Of a stretch of 64,000 nt of DNA, positions 16,609 through 25,933 are shown piece by piece. The DNA lies in assembly GCF_012524165.2 (NCBI RefSeq), contig NZ_JABACJ020000023.1, forward strand, positions 1 through 64,000, written 5' to 3'. The position numbers were made by a program, and so were the translations under genes. How positions within the stretch are numbered: position 1 is the first letter of the stretch; each line of letters begins with the position of its first letter. This DNA is from Faecalicatena faecalis. Its GTDB lineage: Bacteria > Bacillota > Clostridia > Lachnospirales > Lachnospiraceae. The notes under the pieces are model-generated. The model did not search any database. It was not told the origin of the DNA and was given only the letters and a program-made list of their open reading frames with translations.

Positions 16609-17568
16609 CTAATTCTTTGGTATATCTATTATCAAAGAAAACTTTGGCAAACTCTGTACATTCATCGTACCTCCCGCTGCCTCTATCCGATGACGCAAAT
16701 TGGTAAGACCTCCGCCTTCCATAATCGTTTGCTCCGGCTGCTTGCCATTATTCCCTATCATCACCGTATAATTATCTGCATTGTTCCAAATATTTATCTC
16801 AAGTTCCGTTGCCTGTGCATACTGGATTGCATTATTCAGGCAGACTTGCATCGCAACATACATCAAATCTGCCGCACTTCCCTTAGGCTCTTCTCCCTTC
16901 ATCTGTACCATCACACCACTACTCTTTGCATCGTGAAACAGTTTTTCCTTTGCGGACAAAAGAGCCGCTTCCCGAAAGGCAATACTTTTTTCCCATTCCT
17001 GAAGCACCATTCCTGCATCCACCTCACCTAGATCTCCGGCAAGATACTGCTTTGTTACCGTAATGCTGGCAGCCAGACTATCGTGCATCGCAGATTTTGC
17101 AGCCAAAAGTTCCTTCTCCTTGGCAACCGCCTCAACATTTTCAGAAAGTTCACGAAGCTTCTTTGCATCTTCGTCAAGCTTCCTATTATCATCTGCAAGC
17201 TGCACCAGTGCCCGATGTAATTCTGTAATATCAGCAGCTGTAAGCTGGGTATAGACTTCTCCATACCGGTCTGTTACTTTCGTCCATTCAAATTGCCATA
17301 CCGTCTTATCCGGGAAACGATACGTATCCTCCATATCCGAAAGCCTTACCACGCCATCCGGTGGTGAGGCAAGCGCAATCTTCACCTCACCAAGATATTG
17401 CATATCACTTTGGAACAGATATTGACTCAGACGATACATCTGCCGATTGCAAAGCACAATTCCTCCAAGATTGTCAAAGAAGCATACTGCTGTCGGAAGC
17501 TGATCAAAGCTTTCTTTAATTGCATTCACTCGGAGCTTTTTCCATTTACCCATTGTCCCCGCCTCCAA
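16609..17568 (-). CDS. soluble PAS-domain sensor histidine kinase
   Basis: 319 residues, no membrane segment. A PAS-like domain covers 15-120 (LPTAVCFFDNLGGIVLCNRQ, VTDRYGEVYTQLTAADITE). A coiled coil (120-160) leads to the phospho-acceptor region MHDSLAASITVTKQYL (His near 171) and a HATPase_c domain: N-box VCLNNAIQYAQATELEI, G1 IGNNGKQP and G2 GGGLTNLRHRIEAAGG. It belongs to the HPK7/NarX-like kinases that pair with LuxR regulators, as found 24 bases downstream. Its gene overlaps the upstream membrane sensor gene by 23 bases, implying that the two proteins work together. Confidence 0.85.
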   Translation of the reverse strand: MEAGTMGKWKKLRVNAIKESFDQLPTAVCFFDNLGGIVLCNRQMYRLSQYLFQSDMQYLGEVKIALASPPDGVVRLSDMEDTYRFPDKTVWQFEWTKVTDRYGEVYTQLTAADITELHRALVQLADDNRKLDEDAKKLRELSENVEAVAKEKELLAAKSAMHDSLAASITVTKQYLAGDLGEVDAGMVLQEWEKSIAFREAALLSAKEKLFHDAKSSGVMVQMKGEEPKGSAADLMYVAMQVCLNNAIQYAQATELEINIWNNADNYTVMIGNNGKQPEQTIMEGGGLTNLRHRIEAAGGTMNVQSLPKFSLIIDIPKN

Positions 17569-19171
17569 TCTGTGTTCGAATAAGCCATAACCCTTCCTCC
17601 ATACAGGCTGTCACTTTCGAGGATACCACCTCCAAAAGATCACCCTCACATTCCACAGAAAGGTTCATCTCCGTATCGGACAAAGAAAGAAAAAGCGAAT
17701 GTAAACCACCTCTCGTCATTCCCACTACATCTTTCACCAGTTCCAGCAGACGAGCGACTTCTGATGTACGCATCGCCCTTGTTGTGAGATATGCTACCCC
17801 ACATTCTGTTCCTCCTGCATTTAACGCACGCACAGCTTCATCAAAAGTCAGACGAATCTCCTGTTGTGGCAGCATCTCGTATTCCTTGCCAAGGAAATAC
17901 AGATTCGCACTTCGCTTAATATATGTACCAATCAGCATGATTTCCTTCATATAAGCCCGTAGTTCATCTGCATCAGCATCCTTACACAATGCAAGTAATT
18001 CACATATCCGGTCGGTCTGTTTTCCATGCTTTGCTTCCAGCTCATCATAAATACGATTCTTCTCAGCCAGCTCATGTAACTGCTTCTCTATCAAATAAGC
18101 ATCGTGCAGTTTCTTTTTATTTTCTTCCATTTTGACCTTATTGGCATTCAAGTGGCTGCGAAGTTCTGTCAATTGACGGATATTATCCCCCCAGACAGTA
18201 TAACCAATCTTGATTGGCGCTGAAGAAATACGCATTCCCTCTGGACTGATGATCGTTTGTCCATCCTGCGGACAGACCATGTCCTCTCTTGCCGTCTTAG
18301 AGCGGAGCAGCACGCGACCATTCTGGTCAACAATACAGGACACCAGTGTCGTTGCCTGAAATAACCCGACATACCCAGTATTGGACTGTATCATCCTGCA
18401 ATGGATACAGCTTTCATAAATCGATGCATACAACAGACAAAACATAGCATTCATATCGCCAAACATAAAACGTACCTTTGGGAAATCCACCAGATACAGC
18501 AATCCGTACAATAACATGACACAGCCTAGGATAAATGGCATCATTCGCTTTCTGCCAATTTCCGGAACACGACTTTGCCGTAATAAATGAATGATGGTAA
18601 ACAACATGCAAACAACCATCCATCCCAGACACGCAAAATATAGCAGGCGATGAGAATATACCTTGTTATCAGGCACTCCCGGAATCCCGCTTTTGAAGAC
18701 AAATACCCGTTGATGCAGGTCATTTGTAATCACTGCCAGAAATAACAGCGCAGGAATCACTGCCAGTATCTGACTCTTCGCAGGCAGCCGGTAAGACTCA
18801 GGCTTCCCCATATACATAGCAACATACACCCCAAGGAGCGGAATAAACAGCATGGGAAGGTAATACAGATACCACAGATAACGCGCTACCGTCAGATTAG
18901 TAACGATCTCATATTTAAATGTCCGAAAAATCATCCATATCAGTATCAAGGCTGCCATCAGACGCAGACAATGCAATACTGGCTTCTGAATGATACGCTG
19001 ATCCAGGGAATATCCCCACAGGACAAACAACAACAGATATAATGCAGCACGTACATAACTTGGATTGCTTCCGCCAATGTCATACATAGCAAGAAACCGG
19101 CAAGCATATGCTACTGCAATAATCCCAAAAACAAGAATCCTCATGCATAATTGTCTGGTGTTTCGTTTCAC
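17546..19171 (-). CDS. multi-pass membrane sensor with degenerate kinase-like C-terminus
   Basis: 541 residues. The N-terminal 255 residues hold about seven to eight membrane helices (ILVFGIIAVAYACRFLAMYD, AALYLLLFVLWGY, LMAALILIWMIFRTF, YLPMLFIPLLGVYVAMYM, ILAVIPALLFLAVIT, LLYFACLGWMVVCMLFTIIH, MMPFILGCVMLLYGLLYLVD) as in 7TM sensor kinases. A PAS-like part (about 275-340, TTLVSCIVDQNGRVLLRSKT) and a coiled coil follow. The C-terminal 150 residues resemble a kinase core in outline (KHGKQTDRICELL; DEAVRALNAGGTECGV) but lack the His, N-box Asn and glycine-rich G1/G2 motifs. It likely senses a membrane signal and passes it to the soluble kinase encoded next, with which it overlaps by 23 bases. 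Confidence 0.8.
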   Translation of the reverse strand: MKRNTRQLCMRILVFGIIAVAYACRFLAMYDIGGSNPSYVRAALYLLLFVLWGYSLDQRIIQKPVLHCLRLMAALILIWMIFRTFKYEIVTNLTVARYLWYLYYLPMLFIPLLGVYVAMYMGKPESYRLPAKSQILAVIPALLFLAVITNDLHQRVFVFKSGIPGVPDNKVYSHRLLYFACLGWMVVCMLFTIIHLLRQSRVPEIGRKRMMPFILGCVMLLYGLLYLVDFPKVRFMFGDMNAMFCLLYASIYESCIHCRMIQSNTGYVGLFQATTLVSCIVDQNGRVLLRSKTAREDMVCPQDGQTIISPEGMRISSAPIKIGYTVWGDNIRQLTELRSHLNANKVKMEENKKKLHDAYLIEKQLHELAEKNRIYDELEAKHGKQTDRICELLALCKDADADELRAYMKEIMLIGTYIKRSANLYFLGKEYEMLPQQEIRLTFDEAVRALNAGGTECGVAYLTTRAMRTSEVARLLELVKDVVGMTRGGLHSLFLSLSDTEMNLSVECEGDLLEVVSSKVTACMEEGLWLIRTQIGGGDNG

Positions 19172-19328
19172 GTAATGAAGCCCTCGCTTTCTCTTGGACT
19201 CTCAGTTCCAAGTTCTCTTCTTATTCCAATCTCTTCGGAATACCTCGCTCTTCCTGCTGCAAGATACGCATCATACAACACATGACACCTTTCTACTGTG
19301 CATCTGAAGCAATCTCGTATCTAAAATA

Positions 19329-19357
19329 ATTATAATATACCCCACTTTTTTCCGCAA
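19329..19357 (-). promoter_or_regulatory. sigma-A promoter for the sensor-kinase-regulator operon
   Basis: Minus strand TTGCGG, 17-base spacer, TATAAT. The -10 is perfect and the -35 matches four of six. It lies about 155 bases before the sensor gene, leaving a leader of roughly 150 bases in which no riboswitch was recognised. Confidence 0.75.
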
Positions 19358-19483
19358 CGCATTCACAACAATTCATGATTTTCAAACCAGTGGACAATCT
19401 TGTAAGGCATGGTGCTAGGAAAATCAAATCCCTGTTTTTACAATAGGATACTGGATGCGCAGATTATGAAATACTGGAAGCTC

Positions 19484-19512
19484 TTGTGAAACAGACGGAT
19501 TTATGCTATAAT
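19484..19512 (+). promoter_or_regulatory. sigma-A promoter facing the ICE end
   Basis: TTGTGA, 17-base spacer, TATAAT on the plus strand, divergent from the kinase promoter. It reads into a short open frame at 19528 (MPNPTDINVMEGAKAVRENG) with GAAAAGG just before it. That frame runs on into the antisense of the YodL gene, so the promoter probably served a gene cut off by the ICE junction. The rest of 19358-19483 shows nothing recognisable. Confidence 0.6.
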
Positions 19513-19527
19513 TTAATTTGAAAAGGT

Positions 19528-19640
19528 ATGCCCAATCCTACTGATATCAATGTCATGGAGGGAGCTAAAGCAGTCAGGGAAAATGGCTGTATTAAAACAC
19601 AAAAAGGACGCAGGATTACTCCCACGCCCAAATTACTATC
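19528..19640 (+). pseudogene. possible 5' remnant of a truncated gene
   Basis: ATG at 19528 preceded by a good promoter and a short ribosome site; roughly the first 38 codons (NVMEGAKAVRENGCIKTQKG) look protein-like, then the frame passes into sequence better explained as coding on the minus strand. Not recognised. Taken as the start of a gene interrupted near the left border of the ICE. Confidence 0.3.
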
Positions 19641-19785
19641 TGGCTTTATCTGTCCTTACCATTGGCACTTCTTTCGCTGCTTCAACCTTCATATCTGCAC
19701 CGCCTCTTGCTTCAAATGCATCCGCATTGTACTGATACTCATATGCTTCAGCAACCATTGGAGCATACACAATCTCTGCGTTGAC
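19636..19785 (-). pseudogene. remnant of a minus-strand ICE gene
   Basis: Open frame of about 50 codons with clear coding character (IVYAPMVAEAYEYQYNADAF, GADMKVEAAKEVPMV, stop at 19636) but directly preceded by a stop and lacking a convincing start; GTG at 19770 is the best option. It follows the YodL gene by about 50 bases. Probably the tail of a decayed gene of the ICE, which places the left ICE border at or left of about 19630. Confidence 0.35.
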
Positions 19786-19833
19786 TTTCTTTCCACCTTA
19801 TTCCTCGTGCTCTCCTTATGCTTTTTGTTGGCT

Positions 19834-22587
19834 TTACATTACGCCCCGATCAGCTCCTCTCTCCGGCTTATCTTTTCCCTGTTTTTCTTGAATTTTCCTC
19901 TTATTGATTTCCAGTCTTTCATGAATGGAAGGCTTCTTTGCTTTCGCAGCCACCTTCTTATCTTCTGTCCACATAATCAAAGCCTCTTTCCCAGCAGTCT
20001 TCGTATTTTTCACTTTCGTCTCTGCGGTTGCTCTTTCTCTTCCTGTCAAAACGTCTTGTTTTTCTGCAATCTGCTGTTCTCTCCGCTCCTGCACACCTTT
20101 TTCTTCTAGACTACAAAAGCTCTGCAAATACGGCAATACATGATTCTGCATATCTGTCAGATCTTCCATATACTTCTGATACTCTTCATTACCTTTTCCT
20201 TGCTGATAACTGATCCAGCTTTCATCTGTCAATTTCATTTCATTCTGCATCTTTAACTGACTGATGATACCGCCGTTTCCGGTGCCAATATCTATCTTAC
20301 CTTGAAAATGATGCAGCATCTTGTCACCCTTCTCAGCATAATATACTGTAAAAAACATCTGTGCTGTCGTTTTTGGTTCGTTGGTGTTTAGATCACGTTC
20401 AGCATACCAGACTTTGTCCTGTTCTACGGTTTTGGAATCCAAATCAGATAACTTCTGGCATCTTGGATTCCCCAGCTCACTTTTCTCACAATAATTCACA
20501 TACACCATCGGTTCCATATCTTTTGGAAGTTCCGGTTCATAGGCTTTCAGTCTTTCCATCAATACACCTGCACGCACAGAATGATCGCATTCCTCGTCTA
20601 CGATATCCTTCAGATACGAAATATAGGAATGAATATTCCCGCTTCGCAAATCCAGCATTACTTCCTGTACCGTATTTTCTCCCGTCTCCACATTATCTCG
20701 ATACTCATACGGATCAAAAGCTTCTGCAATCTCATCCAGTGCCTCTGCTAACTGTTCTGTGGTCATCTTCTCTGGATACATTGCTTCTCGAACATCCCGC
20801 ATCGGAACGTACTTATAGTCAGGTAATGCTTCATGAATTTTCTCAATTCCTTCCCTTACTAGTGCAAATTCTCCATAAAATCGAACATCGTCCATCAGAT
20901 TTCCAAGTACTGTATTTCCTTTTACAATTGCAAATTCAGCGTCATCGTAGTAACTGTCTTCCGGATCACGATAAATAATTCCCATTGAGCATCCAAGATA
21001 GGCAGTTTCTGGATTCTCTCTATATTTTTCATAGACTGCAGCTATCTGATTAACATCGGTACTTTTTTCATAAGCCCCCATATCGTGAAACTCATCGCAT
21101 TCTGTGGCGAAATATTCCAGATACGGTTCTTTCTTCGGTGGCATATTATTAAGGATGTTATCAATCATGTTGTAATTTGCCTCTTCCAGTTCCTCTACCT
21201 TTGCCAGTGGTTTATATTCGCCCTGGCTTTTCTGAATCTCTGCCATTACAATCTCATCCATTTCTTCTACTTTTTCCATCAACTGATCATAATCCCCACG
21301 GATGCGTTCTCCAGTCCAGTCTTCGTCTTCCAAAAGTTCTTCCGCCGCTTCTTCAATAGAAATTTCATCATTCTCATAAACGCCACCATCCATCAAGCGG
21401 AAATCTTCATCATAAAAGGAATAATCATATCCTTCTTCTGTTATCTGAATAGCAAAGTAACGTTCTCCTACCTCATATGCCAGTTCACTAAGAACCTGTT
21501 CTTCCAGATTCAGGAAAGAATCCAGCTGTTCAAAACTGATACTGTCTACAAAATGAGCGGTTACTTTTTCCCCGTCATTCAGAACTACGATATCACTGAC
21601 AGACAGGGAATGTCCACGGAAGTCTTCCGGTCTGTCAATGTTGAACTTTTCAAAAATATCATCCAGTGACATATTTCCTGATAATTCACCAACATAGACC
21701 AGCTTATAATCTTCTTTTTTTATCTGCATACCATGACTTTCAATAAAACTCATATTCATAAATGCATAGTTTTCTCCCGGTGAATCATCCCGGATCTGAT
21801 AAATTCCAAATGTCCTTCTTGTTCCTAACAACAGGTTTGCTTCTTTCAAAGATTGAATCTGTGGATATTTCTGCATTTCCCATTCCAGGTTACGAAAACG
21901 CTCCCGTTCTGCCATGGACATCTGATAATGCTCCGGTCCTCGTTCAATTTCCATGCGTTCTGTGACATACATCGGTGATGAAAAATTAGTGATCAGATAG
22001 ATATCTGCTCCAGCATCGTATAATTTCAATGCTTCTTCCTGGTCAATGACACCCATAGGCTCCTGAAATGCTCCAAAATCTTCATCGGCATAATCCAGAT
22101 TCTGATCCCTTATCCGTTCCCACATCTGTAATTCCATGCCAAACAGACCTTCATGCGCCTGTATCATTTCTTTACTTGCATACTCTCCCTTGCCGCCATC
22201 GCTGCCCAGGCAATAAATCTTAGAACCCATTCTGTGATAATCCAAAGCTGCTTCTTTTCTGAGCGGTACCATATCCTCTGCTGTATATCCATAATCACGT
22301 AATTCCAGCTTGCCTATGGTTGGATCTGGTAAGTCCTGAATATCCATTTTTGCATCATCCAGAAGTTCCTCTACTTTATCTTCATCTGCCTGATTGATTG
22401 CATCTGTCAGATTTCTTACCAACGTCCTTACTTTCTCTTCCTCGCCAATCAGATTTGCATATTCAAAAATCTGTTCCTTTACATCCGCTGGAATCTCTAT
22501 TTCCATGTGTTCTGCACGGTCTATCTGTTCCTGCGTATATTCCTGCATTTTCTGCGTTTCTTTTCCTGTTATCATATTTCTAGCCAT
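19834..22587 (-). CDS. ICE protein with YodL domain
   Basis: 917 residues, acidic and soluble, of the large YodL/DUF4316-type proteins carried by Tn1549-like ICEs. A YodL domain is clear at about 262-365 (FGIYQIRDDSPGENYAFMNM, YKLVYVGELSGNMSLDDIFE, FRGHSLSVSDIVVLNDGEKV). Other parts (LYDAGADIYLITNFSSPMYV near 190; LGCSMGIIYRDPEDSYYDD near 540) match domains seen in the same family. The tail carries KPSIHERLEINKRKIQEK, a motif shared with three other ICE proteins. It follows the methylase-helicase gene, separated by a terminator-like hairpin, and has a good AGGAGG site. Function not established; establishment or antirestriction is inference. Confidence 0.8.
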   Translation of the reverse strand: MARNMITGKETQKMQEYTQEQIDRAEHMEIEIPADVKEQIFEYANLIGEEEKVRTLVRNLTDAINQADEDKVEELLDDAKMDIQDLPDPTIGKLELRDYGYTAEDMVPLRKEAALDYHRMGSKIYCLGSDGGKGEYASKEMIQAHEGLFGMELQMWERIRDQNLDYADEDFGAFQEPMGVIDQEEALKLYDAGADIYLITNFSSPMYVTERMEIERGPEHYQMSMAERERFRNLEWEMQKYPQIQSLKEANLLLGTRRTFGIYQIRDDSPGENYAFMNMSFIESHGMQIKKEDYKLVYVGELSGNMSLDDIFEKFNIDRPEDFRGHSLSVSDIVVLNDGEKVTAHFVDSISFEQLDSFLNLEEQVLSELAYEVGERYFAIQITEEGYDYSFYDEDFRLMDGGVYENDEISIEEAAEELLEDEDWTGERIRGDYDQLMEKVEEMDEIVMAEIQKSQGEYKPLAKVEELEEANYNMIDNILNNMPPKKEPYLEYFATECDEFHDMGAYEKSTDVNQIAAVYEKYRENPETAYLGCSMGIIYRDPEDSYYDDAEFAIVKGNTVLGNLMDDVRFYGEFALVREGIEKIHEALPDYKYVPMRDVREAMYPEKMTTEQLAEALDEIAEAFDPYEYRDNVETGENTVQEVMLDLRSGNIHSYISYLKDIVDEECDHSVRAGVLMERLKAYEPELPKDMEPMVYVNYCEKSELGNPRCQKLSDLDSKTVEQDKVWYAERDLNTNEPKTTAQMFFTVYYAEKGDKMLHHFQGKIDIGTGNGGIISQLKMQNEMKLTDESWISYQQGKGNEEYQKYMEDLTDMQNHVLPYLQSFCSLEEKGVQERREQQIAEKQDVLTGRERATAETKVKNTKTAGKEALIMWTEDKKVAAKAKKPSIHERLEINKRKIQEKQGKDKPERGADRGVM

Positions 22588-22608
22588 TCAAATTCCTCCT
22601 GTGTTCTA

Positions 22609-22656
22609 AAAAATGGCATAACCGGCAGAACCTTCTTCTACCAAATTATGCCATCT
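22609..22656 (-). terminator. hairpin between helicase and YodL genes
   Basis: Stem ATGGCATAA/TTATGCCAT (22613-22621 and 22646-22654) followed on the minus strand by TTTTTT. It may terminate or attenuate the transcript before the YodL gene, whose ribosome site starts about 15 bases later. Confidence 0.7.
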
Positions 22657-22667
22657 TTCCTGTTTAC

Positions 22668-23582
22668 TTATTCCAAACCGAAGTCCCGTTTTCTGGTTTC
22701 CTTGCCAGTTTCACTTTCCCGTTGACTCTTTTCTTTATAAATCTGCAGTTTTTCATGGATAGAACCACGTGCCGGTCTTTCTTCTTTCTCATCTGATTCA
22801 GACACCTCTGCTTCTGCATCTTCCCGTTCATCCATATTGAGCAATGCATTTAGCTCTGACAGTCGCTCCAGTTTCTGGTTCAACTCCTCTTCTTTTGGAA
22901 ATGACTTTCCCACTTCTTCTTTCGCATTTGCCAGCTGTTCATACACTGTTTCCAGTCTTTGTTGTGCTTCTGAAAGCTTCTCTGGATAACTGTCCAACAG
23001 ATTGTTGATACGGGTAATATTTCCAAGTGCATCTGCTCCAAGATGAACTTTCGAGACAGCCTCGTGTTTGACGGATAGTATAAATTCTTTACTCCATCCA
23101 TCAAACTGAATCCTCATATTGAATCCCTGATAGTTTCCGATATCCATCGCAGCATCTACTGATTTTATATCTTTACATACCGCCAGAAGTGCTGCTCCTG
23201 CCTCTTTCTTTTCTGTGAACACTTTGCAACCAATCTCCATAGCAAACTGTTCTGTATCTGTGATTTTATGCTCCGAATAATGAGCGATATCTGCCTTGTA
23301 GCTGTCTATGATCTCCGTCAGTTTTGCAATCTGTTGTGGAAAGTTCCTTGCAATATCATCTTCCAAGCGGTACTGATTATTCATGTGGTTGGCTTTTAAA
23401 AGCTTTAATTTCGCCACATCCACATCTAATGCCATCTTCTCTTTTACTGCCGGATTTCCGGTTGCCAGTGCCTTGACCTCTGCATAGGAAAGTGCCGCTT
23501 CGTCCACATCTTCACAGCTTCGCACAGGTGCTTTACTGGTCATAATCTGAGAAATGAATTTCTGCTTATTCTCGATCAGCTG
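22668..23582 (-). CDS. methylase-helicase, 3' exon (304 residues)
   Basis: Second coding part of the giant methylase-helicase, separated from the first by a group II intron. Starting at CAG 23582 the frame reads QLIENKQKFISQIMTSKAPV, the normal continuation of ...FDSYMW in this family, in phase. The rest is helical coiled coil (KLTEIIDSYKADIAHYSEHK; LERLSELNALLNMDERED). Near the end lies GSIHEKLQIYKEKSQ, the shared tail motif. Without splicing, this part has no good start codon of its own; the ATG at 23663 is intron sequence, so only spliced mRNA would give it in the full 2560-residue protein. Confidence 0.85.
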   Translation of the reverse strand, partial: QLIENKQKFISQIMTSKAPVRSCEDVDEAALSYAEVKALATGNPAVKEKMALDVDVAKLKLLKANHMNNQYRLEDDIARNFPQQIAKLTEIIDSYKADIAHYSEHKITDTEQFAMEIGCKVFTEKKEAGAALLAVCKDIKSVDAAMDIGNYQGFNMRIQFDGWSKEFILSVKHEAVSKVHLGADALGNITRINNLLDSYPEKLSEAQQRLETVYEQLANAKEEVGKSFPKEEELNQKLERLSELNALLNMDEREDAEAEVSESDEKEERPARGSIHEKLQIYKEKSQRESETGKETRKRDFGLE

Positions 23583-25933
23583 GTCGAGTAGGTCAGCGGT
23601 ATTACTACCGCTTTCCCCTCTAAGAACCGTGCGTGAGAGTTTCCCCTCACACGGCTCAAGCACTTATAAGCCCTGCGTTAGCAGAACCAGTTCATCAACA
23701 TTTTTCGAGTAATGAAGTTCTCTATGGCAATCAGCATGTAATAAAACATTCTTTTCTTTAAAATCTGCTCCTACTTCCGTATGGATTCGGAAGCCCCGTT
23801 CCACTGTGATAGGTTCACCACAATGCGGACAAATGCCTTTCTGCATTTTGTACAGTGCATTTAATTTCTTTCTTCCATTGATTTCCCGAAGCATTCTCTT
23901 TGTGTCTCTGTCCTCAAAATATTCTGTGAAACACTCGTCAAATGGTGTCGCTTCTGATTTTGTTTTCAGCCACCTTACTATTTTAGTGTCAGTAGCATAT
24001 ATCAGATGTAATTCAAATGAGTCTGCCATATTTACACTGAATGTCCAGTTCCTTGTGCCGACTCTCCTGAAATATTTCTTAGCTATCCATTTGTGGCTTT
24101 TCTTCGGATGCCTGCGTTTGCACCATCTCCACAGACATCTCCATACATCGAAATCAAATCTGTCAAACGCCTGCGAGGAGACATTATACTTTTGGAAATT
24201 TACCCAACCTCTGATGACCGGATTTAACTTTCTTATCAAGTCTTCCTGCTTCATAGATGGATTTTGCTTTATAATCTCCCGTATCTTATTCACAATGGCT
24301 TTATAGTTCTTTTTGGATGGTTTTGTAAGAAGCTTGTCTTTATACCACCGTATATTACATCCGAGAAAATCAAAACCATCTTCGATATGGGTAATCACTG
24401 TCTTTTCTTCTGACAGTTCCAACCCTCTCTCTGATAAAAATTCCCGGATAATCGGAAGAACACCTGCTTCCAAAAGCTCTCTGCTTTCGCCTGTGACGAT
24501 GAAATCGTCAGCATAACGTATAAAGTTCACTTTTGGAAAATATGCTTTTCCATCCCTTTTAGTTTTGTGGTATTTCTTCCTAATCTGGATTTCCAGACCA
24601 TCCAACACCATGTTGCAGATAGTTGGTGAAATAGCCGAACCCTGTGGGCTGCCGAGGTCTGTCGAAAATAATCTTCCGGTCTCAACGTACCCACTCTTTA
24701 ACCATTTACGCAGAATATCTCTGTCCATTGGGATATGGTTCAGTATCCATTCGTGACTGATATTATCAAAACAGCCTTTAATATCTCCTTCCAGCACCCA
24801 TTTAGGGGATTTTGCTTTATTCAGACAGGTAAAACACTGTTCGATTGCATCCTGAACACATCTCTTTGCTCTAAATCCATAGGAGTTAGGGTCAGCAGTG
24901 ACTTCCGCAATCGGTTCCAGTGCAAATTTGTACAATGTCTGCATCGCTCTATCCTTCATACATGGGATACTGAGCGGCCTCATTTTTCCGTTCTTTTTCG
25001 GGATATATACCCTCTTTAACGGTAATGGTTTGTAGCCTCTTCGTTTTAAACTGAGAATTGCTTCATATTTCAGTTTGGGAGTAGACCATAAGATTTTGTC
25101 TACACCTGCTGTCTTTTTGCCTTTATTACTCGTTACTCTTTTTACAGCTAAAGCACGTCCGTAGAAAGAGTGTGTAAGCAGCCATTGCAAAGACTTTACT
25201 TTGCCGGTTCTGCCCTGTTGATGAGCCTTTACGATACGCATTTGCAGTTTTTTAACGTATGCATTCGCTTTGTTCCAGTCGATGCTGTCCCATTCCTTTG
25301 CAACGTCAGAAGTCGCACACATTTTCATGTTCATTTGCCTTACTCCTTTCAAAAATTCTATAAACTCTCTCGTAATTAAGCACCATGCGGAATTCTGCTC
25401 CCCTTTCGGGTGGGGCAAATTTTGAACCCCTATCCGTCCTCATTACAAGGTCGGCATTCGCTTCCTCCGCAATCCTTTACCCGCATTCCCAACGGCTTCC
25501 CTTACGGTCCACTTGCCTTTGCAGGCGAGAATACGGGCTTGACACGTTCCACTTAATCAACAATCATTGATAGTTTAGGTTCCACCTCTACTCCGGCAGT
25601 CTTATGTCCGTGTATTCCTATCGTGGAGAGGAATATCCAACTGCACACCTTTTGGTTCAAGCCTGTCAGCTACTTTGGCTTGTTCAGCCTTAACGAAGCT
25701 TACGGTGATTCAGTTAATTAACCATGCTATCAGAAAGCCTTCACCCTAACCGCCTTGTAGCTGGCAGTTTCGCTTCTCCCTCACGGGATTAGCTCCAAAT
25801 AGGGTTCCGTTTATATCCGCTTCCGAACAATGCCATTACTGGCAAAGCCGGGGATATTGGCTTCATCCAACGGAATGGATGGTTTGGTCGGGGTTACCGC
25901 CAAACAGTTAAATTAAGCGACTTCGTGTCGCAC
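23583..25933 (-). mobile_element. group II intron in the methylase-helicase gene
   Basis: 2351 bases. The 5' end is GTGCGACACGAAGTCGC at 25933, right after the exon codons ATG TGG, matching the GUGYG group II start. Domain V is the canonical 34-nt hairpin at 23624-23657 (starts GAGCCGTGTGAGGGGAAA, ends CACGGTTC). Domain VI follows with a GCGGTAGTAATACCGC stem, and the intron ends ...CTCGAC at 23583. Splicing joins TGG to CAG in frame. The region 25335-25933 is domains I-III; the reverse transcriptase gene lies in domain IV. All parts needed for self-splicing and mobility appear present. Confidence 0.92.
23664..25334 (-). CDS. ltrA: group II intron reverse transcriptase/maturase
   Basis: 556-residue intron-encoded protein that helps splice the RNA and copies it into new DNA sites. 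Residues 50-300 are the reverse transcriptase (AGVDKILW; RPLSIPCMKDRAMQTLYKFA; GDIKGCFDNISHEWIL; GSPQGSAISPTICNMVLDGL; the catalytic FIRYADDFIV at 271-280). Domain X/maturase follows (LIRKLNPVIRGWVNFQKYNV). The C-terminus is an HNH endonuclease (CPHCGEPITVERGFRIHTE, VLLHADCHRELH). Every key residue is intact. Start ATG 25334 follows GAAAGGAGTAAGG; an upstream in-frame start at 25418 lacks a ribosome site. Confidence 0.95.
   Translation of the reverse strand: MNMKMCATSDVAKEWDSIDWNKANAYVKKLQMRIVKAHQQGRTGKVKSLQWLLTHSFYGRALAVKRVTSNKGKKTAGVDKILWSTPKLKYEAILSLKRRGYKPLPLKRVYIPKKNGKMRPLSIPCMKDRAMQTLYKFALEPIAEVTADPNSYGFRAKRCVQDAIEQCFTCLNKAKSPKWVLEGDIKGCFDNISHEWILNHIPMDRDILRKWLKSGYVETGRLFSTDLGSPQGSAISPTICNMVLDGLEIQIRKKYHKTKRDGKAYFPKVNFIRYADDFIVTGESRELLEAGVLPIIREFLSERGLELSEEKTVITHIEDGFDFLGCNIRWYKDKLLTKPSKKNYKAIVNKIREIIKQNPSMKQEDLIRKLNPVIRGWVNFQKYNVSSQAFDRFDFDVWRCLWRWCKRRHPKKSHKWIAKKYFRRVGTRNWTFSVNMADSFELHLIYATDTKIVRWLKTKSEATPFDECFTEYFEDRDTKRMLREINGRKKLNALYKMQKGICPHCGEPITVERGFRIHTEVGADFKEKNVLLHADCHRELHYSKNVDELVLLTQGL

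Noticed and set aside
19172..19328. Leader of the sensor operon examined for a riboswitch or T-box
   Set aside because: No conserved box or convincing multi-stem structure could be recognised by eye.
23583..23663. ATG at 23663 as start of an independent 331-residue gene
   Set aside because: The first 27 codons are group II intron domain V/VI sequence; the real frame continues the helicase from CAG 23582 after splicing.
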